62,205 bases of DNA from Vineibacter terrae (GTDB taxonomy: Bacteria; Pseudomonadota; Alphaproteobacteria; Reyranellales; Reyranellaceae): the NCBI RefSeq assembly GCF_008039615.1, contig NZ_VDUZ01000050.1, forward strand, positions 1 through 62,205, written 5' to 3'. Below the pieces are notes generated by a model. It made no database searches. It had not been told where the DNA came from and saw nothing but the letters and a program-made list of their open reading frames with translations. The translations under genes were made by a program, and so were the position numbers. Of the stretch, positions 16,863 through 26,185 are shown piece after piece (the first letter of the stretch is position 1; the number at the start of each line of letters is the position of its first letter).

Positions 16863-17005
16863 CGGACCCTCTCTCCCGAACGAACGGCGCCTGGCGCCGA
16901 ACAACGGCCTTGGCCCATCGCCGCGATGACCGGCGGGACCTGTTGAATGACCCCGTGGCGCTGGTGCCAACCGGGGCGTGCATAGCGTGACATGTCGCGC
17001 TCTGT

Positions 17006-17611
17006 TTATTCAAGCGGTGACAATACCCGGCACGGGGTGCTGTCGACGAAGTCGGTGACCGGCGGGCCGGCAACGTCCGTGGCGACCTTCTCGCCTGGCC
17101 GTATGTCGCGCATCAGCACTGCGACGTCGCCGACATGGCGGTTGCCGTTGCGGAAGGTGCAGAGGACCCGCGCACTGATGTCGCGTGCGCTGTTGTTGGC
17201 CAGCGTCAGCGTCAGCATCCAGCGATCGCCCGGCACCGGCCGCAGCGACGTCGCGTCCAGCGACACGACCGGGACGCTGGAACCCGGGCCGGACCGGACG
17301 GGCACGATGCCGACCCGGCGCAGCGGCGGCACGACCAGCCCGAGGTTGTTCGGCGCCACGTGCTGCGCGCCGGGATCGAATGCCCGATCCTCCGGTGGCA
17401 CCGGGACCTGATCCTTGCCCACGGTCGCCGGATCCGGCAGGCGGGGAGCGGGAGCGGGAGGCGGTGCCGCCTTCGGGCGAGGGGCGCCGAGGCGGTCGTA
17501 GCAGATCAATCGTGCTGCCGGGTCGGCGATATCGGCACAGTTCTGCGCATAGGCCGCGCCGGCGGCGCCCATGACCATCAGAACAGCACCTGTTTTCTTT
17601 AGGATCCGCAT
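17006..17611 (-). CDS. Secreted protein of unknown function with N-terminal CYDRL motif
   Basis: A 201-residue protein. The signal peptide (MRILKKTGAVLMVMGAAGAAYAQ) is followed by NCADIADPAARLICYDRLG, a short motif with two cysteines also seen in VasI-like periplasmic proteins. A Pro/Ala-rich linker and then the same domain as its neighbour follow (PPLRRVGIVPVRSGPGSS, MLTLTLANNSAR, LCTFRNGNRHVGDV, GPPVTDFVDSTPC). GGGAAGG precedes the ATG. It reads toward its paralogue 143 bp downstream, so the pair arose by tandem duplication. No function can be assigned. Confidence 0.65.
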   Translation of the reverse strand: MRILKKTGAVLMVMGAAGAAYAQNCADIADPAARLICYDRLGAPRPKAAPPPAPAPRLPDPATVGKDQVPVPPEDRAFDPGAQHVAPNNLGLVVPPLRRVGIVPVRSGPGSSVPVVSLDATSLRPVPGDRWMLTLTLANNSARDISARVLCTFRNGNRHVGDVAVLMRDIRPGEKVATDVAGPPVTDFVDSTPCRVLSPLE

Positions 17612-17773
17612 CTCGAGCCTTCCCGTTAGGACATTGACAACGCGGTAGCCGGGGGCGGGGTTCCGTATCGCGGACCTGGCGCGCCGCATGCATAGCTCAG
17701 CGGCGCGGATGGCCTACCAGGCCTGTGAACAGCGGTTTATCGTTGCTACGACGAGACATGAGGAGATTGCCTG

Positions 17774-18553
17774 ATGGCGAAGACCGCCACCGCAGCCGAG
17801 GTTCTGGCGCCGGACGCGCCGGCGCTGAAGGTCGGCCAGGAGCGTCCGGTCGACGCGACCTATGACGGGCAGAAGGCACCGGCGATGAAGCCGCGGGATG
17901 CGGCCACGCTGATCATCGTGCGCAAGCCGCAGAACCCCGACGGCATGCCCGAGGTGCTGCTGGGCTGCCGCGACGCCGGCCATGCCTTCATGCCCAACCG
18001 CTATGTGTTCCCCGGCGGCCGGGTCGATCCAGCCGACGCGCGGGTGCCGGTGGCGACGCCGCTGCGCTCGGAGGTCGATGAGCGCCTGCGCCGGGCGGCA
18101 AGCGCGCAGAAGGCGCGCGCGCTGGCCATCGCCGCCATCCGCGAGACGTTCGAGGAGACCGGCCTGATCATCGGCGAGCCGTGGGACGGCAAGGCCGGCG
18201 AGGTCGCGGGTCACTGGCACGGCTTCCTGGACCAGGGTCTGGCGCCGGCTCTGCACCACCTCGACTACATCGCGCGCGCCGTGACGCCGCCGGGGCGGCC
18301 GCGCCGGTTCAACGCCCGCTTCCTGATGACCGATGCCGAGGTGCTGAAGGGCTCGATCAAGGACAGCAGCGAGCTGGGCGACATCCGTTGGGTGAGGCTG
18401 GACGAGGCGCAGAAGCTGCCGCTGCCGACCATCACAGGCCTGATCCTGGGCGAGGTCGGCCGCCTGCTGCGCGAGCCGCCGATCTCGGGCGTGCCGCGCA
18501 AGATCCCGCTGTTCAAGACCGTCCACCGCAAGCACATGCTGCTGGAGGAATAG
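17774..18553 (+). CDS. Nudix hydrolase, NUDT19/CoA-pyrophosphatase-like
   Basis: A 259-residue Nudix protein. The box is expanded: FPGGRVDPAD at about 79-88 is separated by some 35 residues from AIRETFEETGLI at 121-132, which carries the metal-binding Glu residues. This split arrangement is typical of the NUDT7/8/19-like group, which acts on CoA derivatives or other nucleoside diphosphates. The N-terminal 35 residues are variable. The glycosyltransferase gene follows after 48 nt in the same direction. Its precise substrate is unknown. Confidence 0.82.
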   Translation: MAKTATAAEVLAPDAPALKVGQERPVDATYDGQKAPAMKPRDAATLIIVRKPQNPDGMPEVLLGCRDAGHAFMPNRYVFPGGRVDPADARVPVATPLRSEVDERLRRAASAQKARALAIAAIRETFEETGLIIGEPWDGKAGEVAGHWHGFLDQGLAPALHHLDYIARAVTPPGRPRRFNARFLMTDAEVLKGSIKDSSELGDIRWVRLDEAQKLPLPTITGLILGEVGRLLREPPISGVPRKIPLFKTVHRKHMLLEE

Positions 18554-18601
18554 CGCCGCGGCACCTTCCCTGCGAGCAGGTAAGGGAATACAACGCCGCC
18601 G

Positions 18602-19804
18602 ATGCCGCCCGCCCCGAATTCGGTCCTGTTGTTGACCCTGCCGCCGATTCTGGGTGGCGTCACGTCCCAAGGACGGCTGGTCGCCGACCTGCTGCAGCGG
18701 GAGGGCCACGACGTCACGATCGCCTGGCGTGCGTACTATCAGGACCAGCCCGAGCTGTCGGCGCCAAGCTGGACAGTGCCGGTCGGCCGCAGGCCTGCGG
18801 CCCGCGATGTGTCCGGCTGGCCGTGGCGGCGGGTGGCGGTAGGAACCTGGCTGCCCGAGCTCGAATGGGCGCATCACCAGCCATGGGCGCCGTGGCGGGT
18901 GCTGCTGGAGAGCCATGCCCGTCACGTCGTGGTGTCGGGCAACAACCTCGCCGGATGGGGACCGACGTCCCTGGGCCTGCCCTCGCTGCAGTGGATCGCG
19001 ACGCCGTACATGGCCGATCGCATCGATCGCACCCGGAAGTGGCCGGCGTGGCGGCGCACCTACGATTCGGTGCTCAATGCCTGGATGGGCCGCGCGCATG
19101 AGCGGCGCAGCCTGGAGCAGGCCGACACGGTCGCGATCAGCCGCTACACGCTCGACGGTCTGGCGGCGTTGACGCCCAAGGCGCGGCTGTTCGGCGTGGT
19201 GCCGATCCCGGTCGACACCGGCCGGTTCACGCCTGACGGACGCGAGCGCGGCCCCAAGCGCACGCTCCGTATCGGGTTCAACGGGCGCATCGATGATCCG
19301 CGCAAGAACATGGAGCTCCTGGTCCAGGCCGTCGCGCTGGCCGCCAATGTCTGCCCCGATATCGAGCTGCATGTTCGTGGCCCGCTCGGGCGGGAAGACT
19401 TCATCACGCGCTATGGCGCGGCAGGCATTGCCGAGCGCCTGGTGGTCGGACCGCCCGTGAAGCACGACGAGTTTCCGGACTGGTACCGGTCGCTGGACAT
19501 CTTCGCGATACCCTCGCACCAGGAGGGCCTGTCGATCGTCGGCACCGAGGCCATGGCCAGCGGCTGCGCCGTGTTGTCGACGCGCTGCGGCGGGCCGCAG
19601 GATTTCGTGCTCGACGGCGAGACCGGTCTGTTGTCCGGCTTCGCGCCGCGCGAATTCGCCGACCGGCTGATTGCTTTGCTGAGTGACGCGGCCCTGCGCC
19701 GGCGCCTCGCCGATTCAGGCGTGGCGCTGATCCGTGAACGCTACGCGCAGGCGACCTTCGAGCAGCGCTACATGGAAGCGTTCACCCGCACGTTCGGCGG
19801 GTGA
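18602..19804 (+). CDS. Glycosyltransferase family 4
   Basis: A 400-residue GT-B enzyme. The N-terminal acceptor domain begins LLLTLPPILGGVTSQGRLVA. The C-terminal donor domain has FNGRIDDPRKNMELLVQA, followed by the diagnostic FAIPSHQEGLSIVGTEAMAS, where the E-x7-E pair contacts the nucleotide-sugar donor. It would transfer a sugar to a lipid, glycan or metabolite at the cytoplasmic face. No polysaccharide cluster surrounds it, so the acceptor is unknown. It is convergent with the MBL gene, 16 bp away. Confidence 0.85.
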   Translation: MPPAPNSVLLLTLPPILGGVTSQGRLVADLLQREGHDVTIAWRAYYQDQPELSAPSWTVPVGRRPAARDVSGWPWRRVAVGTWLPELEWAHHQPWAPWRVLLESHARHVVVSGNNLAGWGPTSLGLPSLQWIATPYMADRIDRTRKWPAWRRTYDSVLNAWMGRAHERRSLEQADTVAISRYTLDGLAALTPKARLFGVVPIPVDTGRFTPDGRERGPKRTLRIGFNGRIDDPRKNMELLVQAVALAANVCPDIELHVRGPLGREDFITRYGAAGIAERLVVGPPVKHDEFPDWYRSLDIFAIPSHQEGLSIVGTEAMASGCAVLSTRCGGPQDFVLDGETGLLSGFAPREFADRLIALLSDAALRRRLADSGVALIRERYAQATFEQRYMEAFTRTFGG

Positions 19805-19820
19805 GCGCGCCGGCCGCGCG

Positions 19821-20711
19821 TCACGCCGCCTTGAATCGCGAGGCCACTGTCGGTGGTCCGTCGCTCTGGACCCGGCCGTCGGCGACGAACTGGATCAGGT
19901 GGGCCAGGACCGAGCGGCCGGCTGCAGGGTGCAGGATCGCCGGCACGTCCTTGTACATGCGGCCCACCATCGCCGGCACGGTGTCCAGCCCGTCGCGCAG
20001 GCAGCCCAGGATCTGCCGCTCGCGCTCGATCCGGTGATCGATATAGGCCTGCACGAACGGCCGCGGGTCGCGGATCTCGGCCCCATGGGTCGGGATGTAG
20101 ATGCTCTCCGGGCGCGGCAGCAGCTTGCGCAGCGACTCGAAATAGGACCGCATGTTGCCGTCGGGCGGCGAGATCACGGCCGTCGACCAGCCCATCACAT
20201 GGTCGCCGCTCAGCAGCACGTTGTCCTCGCGCAGGGCAAAGCAGAGGTGGTTGGAGATGTGCCCGGGCGTGTGGACGGCCTCGACGGTCCAGTCCTTGCC
20301 GTTGACGACCTCGCCATCGCGCAGCGTGACGTCGGGCGTGAAGCCATGATCGCCGCCCTGCTCGGTGGCCACGCCTTCCGGCGGCTTGGGATGCGGCCCG
20401 AACGCATAGACCGTTGCGCCCGTCGCCGCCTTCAGCGCCGCCGTTGCCGGCGAATGGTCGACATGCGTGTGCGTCACCAGGATGTGGGTCACGGTCTCGC
20501 CGCGCACGGCATTGAGAACCGCATCGACATGGTCCTGCATCTCGGGGCCCGGATCGACGATGGCGACGTTGCCGTGGCCGATGGCATAGGTGCCGGTGCC
20601 TTTGAAGGTGAAGGCATTGGGATTGTGGGCAACGATGCGCCGCACGTTGGGCGTCACCGTTTTCGGCGCGCCGTACTGGAAGTCGAATTCCTTGATGAAG
20701 GGAATGGCCAT
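19821..20711 (-). CDS. Metallo-beta-lactamase-fold hydrolase
   Basis: A 296-residue MBL-fold protein. The zinc-binding motif THTHVDHSP (HxHxDH) is followed by VHTPGHISNH and LLSGDHVMGW, giving the usual His/Asp ligand set, with a C-terminal His in IPTHGAEI. The C-terminal extension resembles LACTB2-like or hydroxyacylglutathione-hydrolase-like enzymes, which cleave thioesters or phosphodiesters. The ATG at 20711 with a GGAG upstream is preferred to a GTG at 20732. It lies just downstream of the beta-propeller gene and is probably co-transcribed. Confidence 0.85.
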   Translation of the reverse strand: MAIPFIKEFDFQYGAPKTVTPNVRRIVAHNPNAFTFKGTGTYAIGHGNVAIVDPGPEMQDHVDAVLNAVRGETVTHILVTHTHVDHSPATAALKAATGATVYAFGPHPKPPEGVATEQGGDHGFTPDVTLRDGEVVNGKDWTVEAVHTPGHISNHLCFALREDNVLLSGDHVMGWSTAVISPPDGNMRSYFESLRKLLPRPESIYIPTHGAEIRDPRPFVQAYIDHRIERERQILGCLRDGLDTVPAMVGRMYKDVPAILHPAAGRSVLAHLIQFVADGRVQSDGPPTVASRFKAA

Positions 20712-20732
20712 GGCTGGTGCTCCGAACGCCAC

Positions 20733-22508
20733 TCAGTGCTGCGGGATCAGCTTGTAGATGGCATTGCGCTTGTCGGATGTCACGTAGACGGTGCCCGACC
20801 GGCCGACCGCGACGCCGGTCACGACATAGGCCGGCGGCAGGCCCGGTGTCGGCTTCAGCCCCATCCTGATGTTGCGCGCCACTTCGGTGCGGGAGCCGTC
20901 CTTGGGATCGATGGCCAGCACCATCTCGGTGCCGACCTCGGCGACATAGAGCCGGCCGTCGGGGCCGAGCGCGATGCCTTCCGGCCCCTTGAGGTTGTCG
21001 GCCACGATGATGCGCGCGCCGGTGCCCAGATCGATACGCACGATCGTGCCGGTGGCATTCTCGGTGACGTAGACGATATTGTCGGGGCCTTCGGCCATCG
21101 CTGTCGGCGCCGCCATGTCCTTGGCCAGCACGGTGCGCTCCTGGCCCTGCTCGCCGGTGACCTTCACCAGGTTGCCGCCCGCCTCGATCACGAAGAGCTC
21201 GCCTTTCGCCGTCTCGATGGCGTCCATCGGCGCCTTGAAGTCATGCAGGATCTGGACGCTCTTGCCGGTGACCCTGTCGACACGCTGCACGGTATTGGTG
21301 AACCAGCTCGCCAGTATCACATGTCTGGCGTTGACCGAGGCACCCAGCGGGTACTCCAGGGCATCACCGTGCATGCGCAGCCGGGTGTCGATCGCGCCCG
21401 TCGCGCCGTCGATGGTGCGATAGGAGAACACGTCGGCCAGGTGCAGGGTCTCCTTGCCGCCTTCGCTGAAGACCGCGACCCCGCTGGGAATGGCCAGCTT
21501 GCCTTCGACGACAGTGCGATACGATCCGGTCGTGGTGTCGACCAGGTAGATGCCGTTGTCGACCATGCTGGTCACGAACACGCGGTCGCGACCGTCGATC
21601 GCAAGATTGTCCAGCCCGGGCTTCAGGGTCGCGACCAAGGTCTTGTCGCCGCTGGCGGCATTGACCTGCACGATCTGGCCCAGGGCCGTGTCGACCACGA
21701 AAAGGTTGCCGCGGCGGTCGAAGTTGACCGCAGCCGGTGTCTTGAAGCCGTCGGCCACCACCGTCATGGTGGCCTTGTCGACGTCGACGCGGACCACCTG
21801 GCCGCGGAACCACAGTGGTCCGTAGAGCTGGCCGTCAGGGCCGAAGTCGAAGCCGTTCAGGCCGCCCATATCGCTCATGATCGGCTTGCGCTGGCCATCG
21901 CCGTAGTTGATCGGCTTGAAGTCCGGCCGGTCGACGTTCTTCAGCTCCTTGATATCGATCTCCCACAGCGCGTCGCCCAGGAAGACCTGGGTTGCGAACA
22001 GGCGCGGCTCCTTGTCCTTCTCGACCTTGAAGGCGAGCGAGTTGATGCCGGGCAGGCCGGTGGCGATCGCGCGTGCTTCCTTCTGGCCTGGCCGCTGCAC
22101 ATAGATCGTGCCGGTGAGGAAGGCCGTCCAGGCCATGGTGCCATCGGGCGCGATGGCGATGTCGTCGGCCATGCCGGCCGGCGCGTCGACCACGATGTCG
22201 ACATCGCCGCTGTCCACGTTGACGCGGTAGATCGTCTGGCCCACCACGCTGCCGGCGAAGAGCTGGTCGTCCTTGTTGAAGGCCAGGCCGTGCACGCCAT
22301 GGAAATAGGAGCCCGGCACCAGGATCTGCTGAACGAACGACTTGGGCGGTGGCATCGGCTGCGTCGGTGCCGGCGTGGCGCCGGCCGAGGCCGATCCCGG
22401 CGCCTTCGGCGCGGGAGCCTTCGGTGCCTGCGCGAGCGCCGGTGCGGCGATCAGCGCCAACGCCGCGGCGCCTGCCAGAGAACGAAGAACAGTCGAGAAA
22501 CGAGGCAT
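20733..22508 (-). CDS. Secreted SMP-30/NHL-type beta-propeller protein
   Basis: A 591-residue exported protein. The signal peptide (MPRFSTVLRSLAGAAALALI, then APALAQ) is followed by a Pro/Ala-rich linker. About ten repeated propeller blades follow, of the type GLAFNKDDQLFAGSVVGQTI, NFDRRGNLFVVDTALGQIV and IALGPDGRLYVAEVGTEMV. The length suggests two propellers. SMP-30/gluconolactonase relatives hydrolyse lactones with a bound divalent metal; whether this protein is catalytic or only a sensor/binder cannot be told. A longer upstream frame exists but lacks a signal peptide. The MBL-fold gene follows. Confidence 0.78.
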   Translation of the reverse strand: MPRFSTVLRSLAGAAALALIAAPALAQAPKAPAPKAPGSASAGATPAPTQPMPPPKSFVQQILVPGSYFHGVHGLAFNKDDQLFAGSVVGQTIYRVNVDSGDVDIVVDAPAGMADDIAIAPDGTMAWTAFLTGTIYVQRPGQKEARAIATGLPGINSLAFKVEKDKEPRLFATQVFLGDALWEIDIKELKNVDRPDFKPINYGDGQRKPIMSDMGGLNGFDFGPDGQLYGPLWFRGQVVRVDVDKATMTVVADGFKTPAAVNFDRRGNLFVVDTALGQIVQVNAASGDKTLVATLKPGLDNLAIDGRDRVFVTSMVDNGIYLVDTTTGSYRTVVEGKLAIPSGVAVFSEGGKETLHLADVFSYRTIDGATGAIDTRLRMHGDALEYPLGASVNARHVILASWFTNTVQRVDRVTGKSVQILHDFKAPMDAIETAKGELFVIEAGGNLVKVTGEQGQERTVLAKDMAAPTAMAEGPDNIVYVTENATGTIVRIDLGTGARIIVADNLKGPEGIALGPDGRLYVAEVGTEMVLAIDPKDGSRTEVARNIRMGLKPTPGLPPAYVVTGVAVGRSGTVYVTSDKRNAIYKLIPQH

Positions 22509-22672
22509 GCGCGGCGACCTCTGCGCAGCGAAAGGGGAGGGCGGCCGGACTGTAGACTGTCGTTCCGCCGGGTGGAAGCGTTGCGACATCATGGCCGCAG
22601 CAGGCTTTCCAAGGCCGCGCCATCGGCTAACATCCGCCTGCTTCGAGATCAGCAGGACGCAAGGAGACGACC

Positions 22673-23830
22673 ATGTCCGGACCGCTCACGGGTTTCACAT
22701 TGATCGAGGTGGCGGGTATCGGCCCGGGGCCGATGGCGGCCATGATGCTGGGTGACATGGGGGCCAATGTCATCCGCGTCGATCGCACCAAGGCGCACGT
22801 CATGGATCGTTTCGCGGATCAGAAATTCAATGTGCATGGCCGCAGCCGGCGCTCGATCTCGGTCGACCTGCAGAAGCCGGAGGGCGCCGAGGTGGTGCTG
22901 CGTCTGTGCGCCAAGGCCGACGGGTTGATGGAGCCGTTCCGCCCCGGTGTCGCCGAGCGCCTGGGCATCGGCCCCGAGGTGTGCCTCAAGCGCAATCCCA
23001 AGCTGGTCTATGGCCGCATGACGGGCTGGGGCCAGAGCGGTCCGCTGGCCAAGGCGGCCGGCCATGACCAGAACTACATCGCGCTCACCGGCGCGCTGCA
23101 TGCCATCGGCCGCAAGGGCCAGAAGCCGGTGCCGCCGCTGAACCTCGTGGGCGATTTCGGCGGCGGCGGCATGCTGCTGGCCTTCGGCATGGTGTGCGGC
23201 CTGCTCGAGGCGCAGAAGTCGGGCAAGGGCCAGGTGGTCGACGCCGCCATGGTCGATGGCGCGGCGCTGCTGCTGGGCGCGCTCTATGGCATGAACGGCG
23301 CCGGCCTCTGGAACGACAAGGAGCGTGAGGTCAACATGCTCGATGGCGGCGCGCACTTCTATGACACCTACGAGACCAAGGACGGCAAGTACGTCTCGAT
23401 CGGCTCGATCGAGCCGCAGTTCTACGAGCTGCTGCTGGAGAAGACCGGCCTGAAGGGGCAGGAGCTGCCGGCGCAGCACGACCGTGCGGCCTGGCCGCAG
23501 ATGAAGTCGCGGCTGGAGGCGATCTTCAAGACCAAGACGCGCGACGAGTGGTGCGCGATCATGGAGGGCAGCGACATCTGCTTCGCGCCGGTGCTGACGA
23601 TGAGCGAGGCGCCGCATCATCCGGCGGCCAAGGCGCGCAACGCCTATGTCGATGTCGCCGGCTTCATGCAGCCGGCGCCGGCGCCGCGCTTCAGCCGCAC
23701 CAAGGAGGAAGTGCAGGGCGCCGCCCCCAAGCGCGGCGGCGACACCGACGCGGTGCTGGCCGAGCACGGCTTCTCGTCGGCCGAGATCGCCGAGCTGACC
23801 AAGGCGGGGATCATCGGCGCGCAGGGGTGA
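22673..23830 (+). CDS. Alpha-methylacyl-CoA racemase-type CaiB/BaiF protein
   Basis: A 385-residue class III CoA-transferase-fold enzyme. The catalytic residues of the racemase branch are all visible in family context: His in KAAGHDQNYIALTGAL, Asp in LVGDFGGGG, and Glu in FYDTYETKDGKY. These correspond to His126, Asp156 and Glu241 of the mycobacterial racemase MCR. This favours a 2-methylacyl-CoA racemase (epimerisation at C2) over a CoA transferase, which would use an Asp nucleophile. It acts in branched-chain or isoprenoid acyl-CoA breakdown. GGAG precedes the ATG. It is monocistronic by position. Confidence 0.88.
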   Translation: MSGPLTGFTLIEVAGIGPGPMAAMMLGDMGANVIRVDRTKAHVMDRFADQKFNVHGRSRRSISVDLQKPEGAEVVLRLCAKADGLMEPFRPGVAERLGIGPEVCLKRNPKLVYGRMTGWGQSGPLAKAAGHDQNYIALTGALHAIGRKGQKPVPPLNLVGDFGGGGMLLAFGMVCGLLEAQKSGKGQVVDAAMVDGAALLLGALYGMNGAGLWNDKEREVNMLDGGAHFYDTYETKDGKYVSIGSIEPQFYELLLEKTGLKGQELPAQHDRAAWPQMKSRLEAIFKTKTRDEWCAIMEGSDICFAPVLTMSEAPHHPAAKARNAYVDVAGFMQPAPAPRFSRTKEEVQGAAPKRGGDTDAVLAEHGFSSAEIAELTKAGIIGAQG

Positions 23831-23933
23831 CGCTGCGGCGCACCGTGCGAGCGGCCACGCGTATCGACGACGTGGCCGCACGTAGCCGCAAGCACGCCAG
23901 CCGGCCGCAGATCGCCGCCTCACGGGCGCACGC

Positions 23934-24479
23934 ATGGCGCTGACCTTCACCCGGCGCACCATCAGGCTCTTCACGCGTGTCGGGCTGGTGGTGGCGCTGG
24001 CGGCTTGGCCGGTCGTCTGGGGCACGTCACACTATCTCTTCGTGACTCGCACCGCCTTCCTGGAGCGCATGCGCAGCGAAGGCATTGTGGTCGACGCGCG
24101 CCCCGTCGCGATCGACGGCACGCTCGGATGGCAGCGGCGCGACTTCCACTACGACGTCACGTACCGTTTCGAGGACAAGCAAGGACGCGCCTTCACGGGC
24201 AAGGACTCAGTGACGGTGTCGCCCAACAGCGCCGCGCGCAACGCGTTCGAAGCGCTGCGCGATCCGCGGAACCCGGGCGCGTTCCGGCCGGACGCGCGCG
24301 TGCCGGTGGTATACCTGCCGGATGATCCGCGTGTGAGTGGCCTGAAGCTGCGGTTCGACATTGCCCGCGTGCCGGAAGGCTCGTGGGGATTCATGGCCGG
24401 CTTCGCCTCGGCCGTGCTTCTCGGTGCGCTGGTGATTGGCATCGGCACGCTGATGGAGAAGCGCTTCCGCCCTGAGTGA
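23934..24479 (+). CDS. DUF3592-like membrane protein
   Basis: A 181-residue protein with an N-terminal transmembrane helix (about residues 15-38), an extracytoplasmic or cytoplasmic soluble domain (YDVTYRFEDKQGRAFTGKDS, then VPVVYLPDDPRVSGLKL) and a C-terminal transmembrane helix (GFMAGFASAVLLGALVIGIG). The strand pattern, ending in YLPDDP, matches DUF3592-type proteins of unknown role. It is isolated from its neighbours by about 100 and 230 bp. Confidence 0.6.
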   Translation: MALTFTRRTIRLFTRVGLVVALAAWPVVWGTSHYLFVTRTAFLERMRSEGIVVDARPVAIDGTLGWQRRDFHYDVTYRFEDKQGRAFTGKDSVTVSPNSAARNAFEALRDPRNPGAFRPDARVPVVYLPDDPRVSGLKLRFDIARVPEGSWGFMAGFASAVLLGALVIGIGTLMEKRFRPE

Positions 24480-24593
24480 CTGGCTACATCGGCACCGTGG
24501 TTGGGCCTGGCGCCGTTGCTGTTCGTCGCTTCCAGCAATGCGATACTGCCTGGGCTTGGCGCTTGACATCGGGCCGTGATCGAGTCCGCACAT

Positions 24594-24613
24594 CTTGTTG
24601 CATACGAAAATTT
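24594..24613. promoter_or_regulatory. Weak operator-like half site upstream of marR
   Basis: CTTGTTGCATACGAAAATTT resembles the perfect palindrome at 25291-25310: it has TTGTT on the left and a TACGAA core but a poor right half. A TTGACA (-35-like) is at 24563-24568. It may be a second, weaker MarR site. Low confidence. Confidence 0.3.
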
Positions 24614-24710
24614 CTTCGCGATCGCTCTTGATCCAATCGCAGCAGCGCGTCCTAATTGCAGCAATCAAGAGCGCGGTTGCACCGCGCGAGGAAACGGCCA
24701 GGGGGCAGGC

Positions 24711-25214
24711 ATGGACACCCAGGCGGATCGCGCAACCACCGCGCATAGGTCGGCTCGCGATGAACGGCGCGTGGTGCGGCCTCCCATCGATCTGGGTGAG
24801 CAGAGGTATCGTGTGGAGCGGCAGATCGGATACCTGCTGCGGCGCGCGCATCAGCGCGCGTCGGCGATCTTCCAGGAACAGATCGGCGATCCCAACATCA
24901 CGCCCACGCAGTTCTCCAGCCTGGTGAAGCTGCACGAGGATGGCGAGGTCTCGCAGAACCAGCTCGGCCGCCTCGTCGGCATGGACAAGGCCACCACCCA
25001 GGGCGTGATGCGGCGCCTGAAGACGCGCAACCTGGTTTCGGCGCGCGCCGATCCCGGCGACGCGCGGCGCACATTGCTGCGCCTCACCGCCGAGGGCGAC
25101 CGGCTGGTGCAGCGGCTGATCATCGCCGGTCCGCGCGTCACCACCGAGACTCTGAAGCCGCTCAACCCGGACGAGCAACGCCAGCTGGTCAACCTGCTGG
25201 CGCGCATCGCCTGA
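24711..25214 (+). CDS. MarR-family transcriptional regulator
   Basis: A 167-residue winged-helix protein. The core is YLLRRAHQRASAIFQEQIGD, TQFSSLVKLHEDGEVSQNQL, the recognition helix GRLVGMDKATTQGVMRRLK and the wing RADPGDARRTLLRLT. MarR proteins bind palindromes as dimers and release DNA on binding small aromatic ligands. The ATG at 24711 follows CAGGGGGCAGG; a longer frame upstream overlaps the promoter and is rejected. It stands immediately upstream of the molybdenum-hydroxylase / 6-hydroxynicotinate-reductase-like operon, which has a perfect palindrome at its start, so it probably controls that operon. Confidence 0.88.
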   Translation: MDTQADRATTAHRSARDERRVVRPPIDLGEQRYRVERQIGYLLRRAHQRASAIFQEQIGDPNITPTQFSSLVKLHEDGEVSQNQLGRLVGMDKATTQGVMRRLKTRNLVSARADPGDARRTLLRLTAEGDRLVQRLIIAGPRVTTETLKPLNPDEQRQLVNLLARIA

Positions 25215-25290
25215 AGCAGGTCTCAAGATCCCGCTTCTGGGCAAGCCTCCTGTCTTCCCAAGCACCATCGCGGCGTTCTAGAATCGCCTG

Positions 25291-25310
25291 ATTGTTCGCT
25301 TACGAACAAT
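25291..25310. promoter_or_regulatory. Perfect palindromic operator upstream of the molybdenum-hydroxylase operon
   Basis: ATTGTTCG-CTTA-CGAACAAT has perfect 8-bp arms and lies 17 bp before the start of the FAD-subunit gene, where a bound repressor would block transcription or initiation. A MarR gene is just upstream. The outer ATTGTT-N8-AACAAT pattern recurs exactly at 58674-58693. Confidence 0.75.
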
Positions 25311-25327
25311 ATCGCTGCGGGCGCGCC

Positions 25328-26185
25328 ATGGGTCTCTATCTGCGTCCCCAAACCGTCGAGGAAGCCGTCGCGGCGCTGGCCGCGCACGCCCCGGCAGTGC
25401 TGGCGGGCGGCACCGATTTCTATCCGGCCCGTGTCGGGCGGGCGCCGGACGACGACGTGCTCGACATCACGGCCATCGACGGCCTGCGTGGCATCGATGA
25501 CGATGGCGACTACTGGCGCATCGGCGCCGCGACCACATGGCGCGACATCATCGACGCTCCCCTGCCGCCGCTGCTCGACGGCTTGAAGCTGGCGGCGCGC
25601 GAGATCGGCGGTGCCCAGATCCAGAATGCCGGGACCGTGGCCGGCAATCTGTGCAACGCCTCGCCGGCTGCCGACGGCGTGCCGGCGCTGCTGGCCCTGG
25701 ACGCGCAGGTCATCCTGCAAAGCGCCACGGCGGCGCGCGTGCTGCCGCTGGCGAAGTTCATCATCGGCAACCGGCGCACGGCCCTGCGCACCGGCGAGAT
25801 CATGACCGCGATCCTGGTGCCGAAGCGGTCATCGCGCGCCGTCGGCGATTTCCTGAAGCTAGGCGCGCGGCGCTACCTGGTGATCTCCATCGCCATGGTG
25901 GCAGGCGTGATGGATGTCGATGACGACGGCCGCATCACGTCGGCTGCAATCGCGGTCGGCGCATGCGCTGAGGTCGCGCGGCGCCTGCCGGCGCTGGAGC
26001 AGGCGCTGCTGGGCCGGCGGGCCGACGGCGCGCTTCAGGACATCGTCGCCGAGCCGCAATTCGCGCCGTTGCAGCCGATCGACGATGTCCGCGGCAGCGC
26101 CGCCTATCGGCTCGCCGCCGCCGCGACGTTGACCCGGCGCCTGCTGGTGACGCTGAGCCGCAAGGCCGCAGGACCCCACGCATGA
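25328..26185 (+). CDS. Molybdenum hydroxylase FAD-binding (medium) subunit
   Basis: A 285-residue CoxM/XdhB-type protein. FAD-binding signatures are VLAGGTDFYPARVGR near residue 30 and EIGGAQIQNAGTVAGNLCNA followed by SPAADG near residue 100. The subunit passes electrons from the iron-sulfur clusters to the acceptor. The start MGLYLRPQT follows directly after the operator; an upstream in-frame start would lie inside it. The gene overlaps the next one by ATGA, so the FAD subunit and the fused Fe-S/Mo subunit form one complex. Confidence 0.9.
   Translation: MGLYLRPQTVEEAVAALAAHAPAVLAGGTDFYPARVGRAPDDDVLDITAIDGLRGIDDDGDYWRIGAATTWRDIIDAPLPPLLDGLKLAAREIGGAQIQNAGTVAGNLCNASPAADGVPALLALDAQVILQSATAARVLPLAKFIIGNRRTALRTGEIMTAILVPKRSSRAVGDFLKLGARRYLVISIAMVAGVMDVDDDGRITSAAIAVGACAEVARRLPALEQALLGRRADGALQDIVAEPQFAPLQPIDDVRGSAAYRLAAAATLTRRLLVTLSRKAAGPHA

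Noticed and set aside
19734-22703. Long plus-strand frame opposite the MBL and beta-propeller genes
   Set aside because: It is the antisense of two genes with clear signal peptide, metal-binding and propeller motifs.
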